A DNA stretch of 5,846 nucleotides from Mariprofundus sp. (lineage in GTDB: Bacteria; Pseudomonadota; Zetaproteobacteria; Mariprofundales; Mariprofundaceae). Shown piece by piece: positions 1 through 4,640 of the stretch; the stretch's first letter is position 1, and each line of letters begins with the position of its first letter. The DNA lies in the NCBI GenBank assembly GCA_030951065.1, contig JAUZQH010000154.1, positions 1 to 5,846 of the forward strand, read 5' to 3'. A program made the translations under genes and the position numbers. Below the pieces are notes generated by a model, which was not told the DNA's origin, made no database searches, and saw nothing but the letters and a program-made list of their open reading frames with translations.

Positions 1-552
1 GATAGCAACGCGTTCTTTCCAGCCGACAAAGTCATTTAGCATACTGTCGAGTGTATTGATGGCATTGCACAAAGGCGAAAGTGCCTGATGTAGCGGCAGT
101 GTTCGCATCTCGGATTTGCTCCAGATGGTGTCGATGCTCTGTTGTATGCAAAGCTTGTGACCTAGCCAGTCATGTTTTTTCTGAGTATTCAGATATGCAT
201 TGATCATCGCATCGTCAGCCAGAAAATCACATGCATCAGCCATGCCCGGTTGCAGTTGCCCGATGTGCAGGTCGATATTGTCACATGCCTGTTGAATCCC
301 TTCACGATAATGTGGCACATCAGCACTCAGCTTATGCAGGTATAACTTTACATCGGAAAGGAGTGCGATGATTTCCGGAATGGCACCTTTGCGACCCTGA
401 TCACCCAGTAATGATGCGCGTAAATCGCAGGCAGCATGCAGCCATTTGGTGCCGTTACTGTTGCTGCGGGCTGTTTCCAGACAAGTCAGAGCATCGCGCA
501 GTTCAATAAATGCACGCATGCGCGGACTCAACGCAAATGAAAAGTGAACCAT
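1..552 (-). CDS. zapD: ZapD-like (DUF1342/YacF family) cell-division protein, C-terminus outside window
   Basis: An open frame of 184 codons begins at the ATG at 552-550 and runs off the left edge without a stop, so the C-terminus is missing. The start lies 5 nt after the stop of the ATPase gene, implying translational coupling; I see no strong Shine-Dalgarno. The N-terminus (FSFALSPRMRAFIEL) resembles the family opening F-E-x-P-L-x-E-x-x-R-x-x-x-R-L-E. A helical middle (DLRASLLGDQGRKGAIPEII) and a later stretch (DFLADDAMINAYL) line up in order and spacing with ZapD. ZapD binds the FtsZ C-terminal tail and bundles FtsZ filaments in the cytoplasm. The normally conserved IPGG-C-x-FDLP-x-H segment is not recognisable here; QKKHDWLGHKLCIQQ stands in its place. 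The protein is therefore a divergent member, or another all-helical protein of similar pattern. The alignment was made from memory, not computed. Confidence 0.55.
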   Translation of the reverse strand, partial: MVHFSFALSPRMRAFIELRDALTCLETARSNSNGTKWLHAACDLRASLLGDQGRKGAIPEIIALLSDVKLYLHKLSADVPHYREGIQQACDNIDLHIGQLQPGMADACDFLADDAMINAYLNTQKKHDWLGHKLCIQQSIDTIWSKSEMRTLPLHQALSPLCNAINTLDSMLNDFVGWKERVAI

Positions 553-557
553 TTCTG

Positions 558-1187
558 TCAAACTTGTATCCCCGCTTGTGGCATTGCATCAGGACTGCTT
601 ACGTGCCAGATCTGCGATGCACTGGAACGCCAATCATGCCAGCGATTACAAGCGACGACTATGATTGTGTCGGACGCTTTTGTCCGACGGGCAATTTCTT
701 CAGCCAGAGTGGCAGCATCTTCTTCAGACAATGCAGCAGTTGGATTATCCAATAGTGCAATAGCGGGATTGGCCAGGCTGATGGATGCGAGTGACAGGCG
801 TAGTGATTGAATCCTGTTCAATGTGCCCGGATTTGATATCAGTGCCAGTTTGGAATGGCCCCACTCTGATAATACCTGTTCGAGGTCTTGTTGTTCAGGG
901 AGCTGTCCGATGCCGAATAATAGTTCTTCAGCAACTGTTTGCCCGAGCCACACGGGTGGCCAGCGATCAAATACCATGCGAATTGGCAGGGGCGTTTTTT
1001 GTGTGGCAGTATTATCCAGTGTAACAGTCATTCCGTCAGGTGGGGCGATCAGTCCGGCTATTCGCTTTAACCAGAGTGTTTTTCCGCTGCCGCTATGGCC
1101 GGTCAGCAGAATTATTTCGCCGGCATAGGCATGCAGTGAAGTCTTTGCATCGCTCAGTTGCAGGGTATGGGTTGGGGAATGATTCAT
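558..1187 (-). CDS. Degenerate ABC-type ATPase domain protein
   Basis: A 209-residue protein with the plan of one ABC nucleotide-binding domain. Walker A is intact (GHSGSGKT, residues 30-37), so nucleotide binding is likely. Later motifs are altered: the Q-loop region reads MVFDRWPP (71-78) with no glutamine at the usual place; the LSGGQ signature is replaced by LNRIQ (123-127); Walker B reads IALLDNPTAAL (143-153) with Asn148 where the catalytic glutamate belongs; and the switch histidine after the TIIVV strand appears as Asn181 (VACNRW). No membrane segment is visible, and no permease gene lies beside it. It follows a tRNA by 26 nt and precedes the ZapD-like gene by 5 nt, so the two proteins are probably made together. 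The start ATG (1187-1185) overlaps the stop of a seven-codon frame and has no clear Shine-Dalgarno. The length fits a stand-alone ABC ATPase subunit. The specific role is unknown; a regulatory ATP-binding partner of the division machinery is only inference. Confidence 0.75.
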   Translation of the reverse strand: MNHSPTHTLQLSDAKTSLHAYAGEIILLTGHSGSGKTLWLKRIAGLIAPPDGMTVTLDNTATQKTPLPIRMVFDRWPPVWLGQTVAEELLFGIGQLPEQQDLEQVLSEWGHSKLALISNPGTLNRIQSLRLSLASISLANPAIALLDNPTAALSEEDAATLAEEIARRTKASDTIIVVACNRWHDWRSSASQIWHVSSPDAMPQAGIQV

Positions 1188-1213
1188 TAGATGTTGCAGT
1201 TTGTCATAAAAGA

Positions 1214-1287
1214 TGGAGCGGGTGAAGGGAATCGAACCCTCGTATGCAGCTTGGGAAGCTGCCGTTCTACCATTGAACTACACCCGC
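1214..1287 (-). tRNA. tRNA-Gly (anticodon CCC), CCA encoded
   Basis: The minus strand folds into a complete cloverleaf of 74 nt including an encoded CCA. The acceptor stem GCGGGTG/CACCCGC pairs perfectly. The D stem is GTTC/GAAC with a GG in the loop. The anticodon stem is GCAGC/GCTGC and its seven-base loop TTCCCAA puts CCC at positions 34-36. The variable loop is 4 nt, and the T arm is GAGGG-TTCGATT-CCCTT. The discriminator base is U, as is usual for bacterial tRNA-Gly. It would read GGG codons. The 5' end lies 9 nt after the dnaQ stop and the CCA ends 26 nt before the ATPase start, so it may be cut from a mixed mRNA/tRNA transcript. E. coli also has a tRNA gene (aspV, Asp) just after dnaQ. 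Confidence 0.95.
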
Positions 1288-1296
1288 GAAAGGTAT

Positions 1297-2049
1297 TCAG
1301 GAAGCTTCTGCAGGTTCCGGATGATGCCAGATCGCTTTTCCTTCACTTTCCCGGTGAATGCGCCGCATCATGGAAAGATGTGCTTCATGCTCATGATCGG
1401 CAATAGGTAACGGCTCGCGCTTCATGATGGCGGCCGTTTCCGCCTGCTCATCGCGTCCACGCGAGCGTTCAGGTAATTGCACAAAGCTGGATGCCGGCTG
1501 ACTGGGGATATCCATGCCGAGAGAAAACTGACGTCCGCCGGTCATTCCCAGATAGACCTCGGCCAGCAGTTCTGAATCGAGCAGCGCACCGTGCAGTTCA
1601 CGATGACCGCGGTCGATATTATAACGATCACACAGGGCATCGAGATTATTCTTCTGATGCGGGTGCTTCTTGCGGGCAAAAGCCAGTGTGTCGATGACCG
1701 GGATATCCTGAATGTTCGGGAAGTCGTTCAGTTGCAGTTCATTCATAATAAAACCCAGATCGAACGATGCATTGTGAATCACCAGCGTGGAGCCGGCGAT
1801 AAAGTCGAGAAAGTCCCGGGCAATTTCCCTGAATGTCGGTTTATCTTTTACTTTGGCATTATTGATGCCGTGGATGCGTACAACTTCGGGCGGGATATCC
1901 CGCTCGGGATTGATGTAGTGATGAAAAACATGTTGCTGTCCGGAAAGAACTTTGCGATTAAGCACTTCAATAGCGCCGATTTCCACCATGCGATCACCAT
2001 GGATGGGCGAAAGCCCCGTGGTTTCAGTATCCAGCATGATCAATCGCAT
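1297..2049 (-). CDS. dnaQ: DNA polymerase III epsilon subunit (3'-5' proofreading exonuclease)
   Basis: The 250-residue product has the full DEDDh exonuclease fold. Exo I is DTETTG (residues 7-12, with D7 and E9); Exo II is HNASFDLGFI (92-101, with D97); Exo III is HGALLDSELLAEVY (153-166, with H153 and D158). These acidic residues bind the two metal ions that remove mispaired 3' nucleotides, and H153 acts as general base. Straight after the catalytic domain, QFSLGM (174-179) sits where E. coli epsilon has its beta-clamp-binding motif. The remaining C-terminal tail (to 250) would link to the alpha subunit. Length is close to the E. coli protein (about 243). The start ATG at 2049 gives the family N-terminus directly before the first strand. 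The upstream Shine-Dalgarno is weak. The gene is 84 nt downstream of ychJ and 9 nt upstream of the tRNA. Confidence 0.96.
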   Translation of the reverse strand: MRLIMLDTETTGLSPIHGDRMVEIGAIEVLNRKVLSGQQHVFHHYINPERDIPPEVVRIHGINNAKVKDKPTFREIARDFLDFIAGSTLVIHNASFDLGFIMNELQLNDFPNIQDIPVIDTLAFARKKHPHQKNNLDALCDRYNIDRGHRELHGALLDSELLAEVYLGMTGGRQFSLGMDIPSQPASSFVQLPERSRGRDEQAETAAIMKREPLPIADHEHEAHLSMMRRIHRESEGKAIWHHPEPAEAS

Positions 2050-2055
2050 GGCCGT

Positions 2056-2083
2056 CGTATAATCAGCTTTCTACATCTGCCAA
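2056..2083 (-). promoter_or_regulatory. Possible weak promoter for dnaQ
   Basis: In the 84-nt gap between ychJ and dnaQ the minus strand carries TTGGCA (2083-2078), 16 bp, then TATACG (2061-2056), matching 5/6 and 4/6 of the sigma70 consensus. Transcription from it would begin almost at the dnaQ ATG (2049), giving a nearly leaderless message. This fits the lack of a clear Shine-Dalgarno but could equally be chance. Confidence 0.25.
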
Positions 2084-2133
2084 TACATTGTTCGGGAGCG
2101 TCTGAAAACGACACAATTGTTTTGCGGGAGTGA

Positions 2134-2574
2134 TCATTTTGATATCTGGCCGCAGCAGCGTTTGGTTTTCTTTCCACTGCCGCAGGGGCATAGAGCATTG
2201 CGGGCAGCTTCGATAACTTCGCAGGTACCATCCAGATAACGCCAATGCCCGTCCATTTGTGCAAAACGGCTGGTTTCGTGCAGCGCCATGATGTTCCCGT
2301 TTTCGCGGAAGCCGGCAATGAATTCGACGGTATTTTCAGTTGTATGGACAATCGTAAGCCCCAGCCAGTCGGTTGAAGTCGGGGATACTTTCGACGGGCG
2401 TGTTTTCGGGTGCCAGCTTGTATGCAGGTAATACCAGTGGCCAAGGACATAGGCTGAATAACGGGAGCGCATTAATGCTTCGACACTGGCGGCAACTGCT
2501 CCTTCAATCACCGGTTCGCAACAATCCGTATACATTTTTCCGCTGCCACAGGGGCACAGTTCGGTATTATACAT
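2134..2574 (-). CDS. ychJ: YchJ family protein with two SEC-C zinc-binding motifs (UPF0225)
   Basis: Using the ATG at 2574-2572 the product has 146 residues, close to E. coli YchJ (about 152). A CPCGSG motif opens the protein (residues 6-11, then a CC pair), and a second CPCGSGKKTKRCCG motif closes it. These SEC-C motifs bind zinc, as at the SecA C-terminus. Between them lies the YchJ core: LMRSRYSAYV, a TSWHP-type segment, DWLGLTIV, then ETSRF and a W-x-YLDG stretch, in the NTF2-like fold assigned to this family. The cellular role is not established. A longer frame extends upstream to 2613, but its 13 extra residues lie inside ycgN and precede the family N-terminus. The start overlaps the last 8 nt of ycgN (stop 2569-2567), so translation is probably coupled. 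Confidence 0.92.
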   Translation of the reverse strand: MYNTELCPCGSGKMYTDCCEPVIEGAVAASVEALMRSRYSAYVLGHWYYLHTSWHPKTRPSKVSPTSTDWLGLTIVHTTENTVEFIAGFRENGNIMALHETSRFAQMDGHWRYLDGTCEVIEAARNALCPCGSGKKTKRCCGQISK

Positions 2575-2998
2575 CCGGGTCAACAATGTGGTGCACAATA
2601 TCTTCTTCGCCAAGATGCTCGCCGCACACGGTTTTTTTCTGCAGTGAAATACCTGCTTTGTGTACAGACTCCTGGTCTCCGGAAATCAGTGGATGCCAGT
2701 TGAACAATGGTTTTCCCTCATGTAGCAGGCGATAGGCGCAGGTTTTCGGCAGCCATGAAAACTGTTTGTCTTCCAGTTTTCTGATTTCCATGCAATCGGG
2801 TACCAGCGTGCTTCTGTGGAGGTAATCTGTGCAGCTGCAGGTTGCGTCATTAAACAGCCTGCAGCGGATATCGGTGTATAGGATTTCCCCCGAATCCGCA
2901 TCCTCAAATTTCCACACACAACAGCGCCCGCAGCCATCGCACAGGGACTCCCACTCGTCATCGGACATTTCCGTTAAAGTTTTTTCCTTCCAGAACAT
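2567..2998 (-). CDS. ycgN: YcgN family cysteine-cluster protein (UPF0260/YkgJ-like)
   Basis: The 143-residue product matches E. coli YcgN along most of its length: an FW-x-x-KTL-x-EMSD-x-EWESLCDGCG opening, then a CDGCGRCC cluster (residues 20-27), further cysteines at 46, 54, 56 and 69, a WLPKTCAYRLL segment and a WHPL-x-SG segment. The ordered cysteines suggest binding of zinc or an iron-sulfur centre; the family's biochemical role is unknown. The ATG at 2998 is preferred over the in-frame TTG at 3001, because the Shine-Dalgarno AGGTGG (3011-3006) then has a 7-nt spacer. It is the first gene of the leftward arm, divergent from mraZ. Its leader carries MraZ-type repeats, and its stop overlaps the ychJ start. 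Confidence 0.93.
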   Translation of the reverse strand: MFWKEKTLTEMSDDEWESLCDGCGRCCVWKFEDADSGEILYTDIRCRLFNDATCSCTDYLHRSTLVPDCMEIRKLEDKQFSWLPKTCAYRLLHEGKPLFNWHPLISGDQESVHKAGISLQKKTVCGEHLGEEDIVHHIVDPDV

Positions 2999-3003
2999 CA
3001 ACT

Positions 3004-3042
3004 ACCCACCTTGGTTGGGGGAACACTACCCACATTCCCCCA
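3004..3042 (-). promoter_or_regulatory. Putative second MraZ operator, in the ycgN leader
   Basis: Read on the minus strand, TGGGG (3042-3038) and TGGGT (3032-3028) stand exactly 10 bp apart, each preceded by G. The core GTGGGG-GAAT-GTGGGTA matches the core in front of mraZ at 15 of 17 positions. A third TGGGT (3008-3004) lies out of phase, 24 bp further on, inside the ycgN Shine-Dalgarno AGGTGGG. TGGGN units with 5-bp spacers are the known binding pattern of MraZ in E. coli. That MraZ binds here is inferred from motif and spacing only. Confidence 0.6.
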
Positions 3043-3059
3043 CCAATAAATACCGGTGA

Positions 3060-3065
3060 AATATA
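3060..3065 (-). promoter_or_regulatory. Candidate -10 element for the ycgN arm
   Basis: The minus strand has TATATT (3065-3060), five of six matches to TATAAT, which would start transcription near 3053, so the repeats at 3042-3028 would fall in the early leader, as on the mraZ side. No good -35 hexamer lies 16-18 bp upstream, so the promoter assignment is weak. Apart from this and one isolated TGGGA on the minus strand (3091-3087), I see nothing definite in 3043-3114. Confidence 0.3.
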
Positions 3066-3119
3066 ACGGTTAACTGTGCCTGAATATCCCATCCAGAGAA
3101 AAATAGTCGAAAGGTGGGG

Positions 3120-3147
3120 TTGACAAGGGTGGCTTGTGGGACATTAT
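3120..3147 (+). promoter_or_regulatory. Probable mraZ (dcw cluster) promoter
   Basis: A perfect -35 hexamer TTGACA (3120-3125) is followed after 16 bp by CATTAT (3142-3147), four of six matches to the -10 consensus; a 17-bp spacing would give ATTATT. An A-rich tract just upstream (about 3098-3104) could act as an UP element. Transcription would start near 3153-3155, inside the TGG repeats, giving a leader of about 58 nt before the mraZ ATG. It is the only good promoter I see before the mraZ-rsmH-ftsL-ftsI run. Confidence 0.65.
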
Positions 3148-3172
3148 TGGCATTTAGTGGGGAAAAGTGGGT
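3148..3172 (+). promoter_or_regulatory. MraZ operator (MraZ boxes) upstream of mraZ
   Basis: Three pentamers, TGGCA (3148-3152), TGGGG (3158-3162) and TGGGT (3168-3172), stand at an exact 10-bp period with 5-bp spacers, all on one helix face. This is the arrangement reported for the E. coli MraZ operator (TGGGN-N5 repeats); the first unit is degenerate. Similar units TGGGA (3137-3141), TGGCT (3130-3134) and TGGGG (3115-3119) lie further upstream at irregular spacing, within and just before the promoter. The array overlaps the expected transcription start, so bound MraZ should hinder initiation, consistent with autorepression. Confidence 0.8.
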
Positions 3173-3194
3173 AAATGGACCACACCACGAAAGC

Positions 3195-3201
3195 GGAGGG
3201 G
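3195..3201 (+). promoter_or_regulatory. mraZ ribosome binding site
   Basis: GGAGGGG begins 17 nt before the ATG at 3212, leaving a spacer of about 12 nt after GGAGG, somewhat longer than ideal. It supports the ATG at 3212 over the in-frame GTG at 3167, which lies inside the operator repeats. Confidence 0.6.
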
Positions 3202-3211
3202 CTGGCGCAAG

Positions 3212-3643
3212 ATGTTTCAAGGTGAGTTCAGCAATAACATGGATGACAAGGGGCGCGTAAGTATCCCTGCTGCATTCCGTGATGTGTTGAAGAACTGCCA
3301 TGCAGAAGGACAGTTGATTATTACCCGTACTCCACATTCCCGCTGCCTTGTGGCCTACCCCAAACGTGAGTGGAATCGTTTACAGAAACGTATCAGTGCT
3401 ACGCCGCCGAGTGAGGCGCTGCGGGCCTACAAGCGTATCGTTATCAGTTCGGCACAGGAATGTTTGGCAGATCGCCAGGGCCGGGTCCTCCTCTCTCCGG
3501 CCCTGCGCGATTACGCATCGTTGAATCGTTGTATTCAGTTTGCCGGTGCCGGCGAAACTTTTGAAATCTGGGATAAGAGCAGTTGGGACAAGCAGCTCGA
3601 GGCCGATCTGATGCTGGCCCAGAATTTTGAGCTGGGTTTGTGA
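3212..3643 (+). CDS. mraZ: Transcriptional regulator MraZ
   Basis: With the ATG at 3212 the product has 143 residues (E. coli MraZ about 152) and starts with the family N-terminus MFQGEFSNNMDDKGR. It contains two tandem SpoVT/AbrB-like half-domains, each with the D-x-x-x-R motif: DDKGR (residues 11-15) followed by VSIPAAFR, and DRQGR (87-91) followed by VLLSPALR. MraZ forms a ring-shaped oligomer that binds direct TGGGN repeats and, in E. coli, represses its own promoter and the dcw cluster. Such repeats are present just upstream. An in-frame GTG at 3167 would add 15 residues (GKWTTPRKRRGWRK-like) that are not part of the family and would be encoded by the operator itself. The stop is 1 nt before the rsmH start. 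A GC-rich inverted repeat spans the second D-x-x-x-R codons. Confidence 0.97.
   Translation: MFQGEFSNNMDDKGRVSIPAAFRDVLKNCHAEGQLIITRTPHSRCLVAYPKREWNRLQKRISATPPSEALRAYKRIVISSAQECLADRQGRVLLSPALRDYASLNRCIQFAGAGETFEIWDKSSWDKQLEADLMLAQNFELGL
3476..3505 (+). repeat. 9-bp perfect inverted repeat inside mraZ
   Basis: CAGGGCCGG (3476-3484) and CCGGCCCTG (3497-3505) are perfect complements around a 12-nt loop that contains TCCTCC. The predicted RNA stem is very GC-rich. It is not followed by a T run, so it is not an intrinsic terminator. It lies over the codons of the second D-x-x-x-R motif. Confidence 0.6.
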
Positions 3644-3644
3644 T

Positions 3645-4640
3645 GTGGCCACGATTAAACAATACCCCGAACATATTCCGGTACTCCGGGATGCTTTTGT
3701 TGATGCTATGTTCTCTGATCCTGACGGGCGTTACGTTGACTGTACGTTCGGTCGCGGCGGCCATAGCAGGGCTTTGCTTGCCAGGCTGTCGAGCAAAGGG
3801 CGGTTGCTTGCCTTTGATCGCGATCCCGAGGCTGTTGTGGTCGGCAAACAACTGGCGCAGGAAGATAGTCGTTTTTCCATATTGCACAGTGATTTCGCCC
3901 GGCTCGGGGCCGGGCTTGAGAGCGAGGGCTGGCAGCAGGTGAGCGGCATTGGTTTCGACCTCGGGGTTTCTTCGCCGCAGGTGGACAATGCAACACGCGG
4001 TTTTTCATTCAGACAGGACGGGCCGCTGGATATGCGCATGGATACGGAAAACGGCCAGCCGTTGAGCTATATGCTGGAGCAGGTGTCCGAACGGGATCTG
4101 GTTGATGTGTTACGCGGTTTCGGCGATGAGCGTTATGCACGGCGCATTGCCGGAGCCATCTTGAAAGCCGTCCGTGCCGGCGAGCTGAATTCCACAGCTG
4201 ATCTTGAAAATATCTGTTTCCATGCCGTGCCCAAACAGGCTCGTTTCGGTAAAACGCATCCGGCCACACGTACCTTTCAGGCATTGCGCATCTGGGTGAA
4301 CGGAGAAATGGATCAGATTGATGCGGGTATCCGGGCCGCCGTGGCGCATTTGCAGCCGGGCGGCAAGCTGGCGGTGATTTCTTTTCATTCCGGCGAAGAT
4401 CGCCGTATTCGCGATTTGATCGAGGCGCAGGTGCATGCCTGTATCTGCCCGCCGGAAATGCCGGTTTGCATGTGCGGCAAACAACCGACCATGCGCTGGC
4501 TTCAGAAAAAGCCCTTGCGTGTGGATGATCCGGAACTGGCGGCCAACCCGCGCAGTCGATCTTCCATGTTGAGGGTAGCACAACGATTGACGGCAGACGA
4601 AGCGAAAAAACTGGCTGGATATTCAGGAGGACTGCACTGA
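3645..4640 (+). CDS. rsmH: 16S rRNA (cytosine(1402)-N4)-methyltransferase RsmH (MraW)
   Basis: The GTG at 3645, 1 nt after the mraZ stop, gives 331 residues with the usual N-terminus leading to HIPVL. A TTG-initiated extension from 3627 would lie inside mraZ and is unlikely. The SAM-binding glycine-rich motif FGRGGHS (35-41) is followed by AFDRDP (56-61). Further family blocks are DLGVSSPQVD, GFSFRQDGPLDMRMD, HPATRTFQALRIWVN and ISFHSGEDR, the last with Gly where Leu is common. Near the C-terminus is a four-cysteine motif C-x-C-x6-C-x-C (residues 266, 268, 275, 277), found in many RsmH proteins and a likely metal site. The protein ends with NPRSRSSMLR-type residues. RsmH adds the N4-methyl group of m4Cm1402 in the ribosomal P site. 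The stop shares its last base with the ftsL start (TGATG). Confidence 0.97.
   Translation: MATIKQYPEHIPVLRDAFVDAMFSDPDGRYVDCTFGRGGHSRALLARLSSKGRLLAFDRDPEAVVVGKQLAQEDSRFSILHSDFARLGAGLESEGWQQVSGIGFDLGVSSPQVDNATRGFSFRQDGPLDMRMDTENGQPLSYMLEQVSERDLVDVLRGFGDERYARRIAGAILKAVRAGELNSTADLENICFHAVPKQARFGKTHPATRTFQALRIWVNGEMDQIDAGIRAAVAHLQPGGKLAVISFHSGEDRRIRDLIEAQVHACICPPEMPVCMCGKQPTMRWLQKKPLRVDDPELAANPRSRSSMLRVAQRLTADEAKKLAGYSGGLH

Noticed and set aside
2058..2063. A perfect TATAAT on the plus strand.
   Set aside because: There is no matching -35 at 16-18 bp upstream, and the only frame it could serve is antisense to ychJ, so it is likely chance.
1591..2133. A 180-codon plus-strand open frame.
   Set aside because: It is antisense to dnaQ, which has full catalytic motifs; the translated shadow shows no recognisable domain.
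2050..2133. A possible terminator between ychJ and dnaQ.
   Set aside because: I found only weak complementarity (for example CAATTG and GTCG/GAC fragments) and no GC stem followed by T residues.
3167..3211. An in-frame GTG at 3167 that would lengthen MraZ by 15 residues.
   Set aside because: The start lies inside the operator unit GTGGGT, lacks a ribosome site, and adds residues absent from the family; the ATG at 3212 has GGAGGGG upstream and gives the normal N-terminus.
3627..3644. A TTG start giving RsmH six more residues.
   Set aside because: It lies inside the mraZ 3' end with no ribosome site; the GTG at 3645, 1 nt after the mraZ stop, gives the expected N-terminus.
3897..3915. A 7-bp perfect inverted repeat GCCCGGC/GCCGGGC with a 5-nt loop in rsmH.
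   Set aside because: No T run follows it, and short GC palindromes are expected by chance in this coding sequence.
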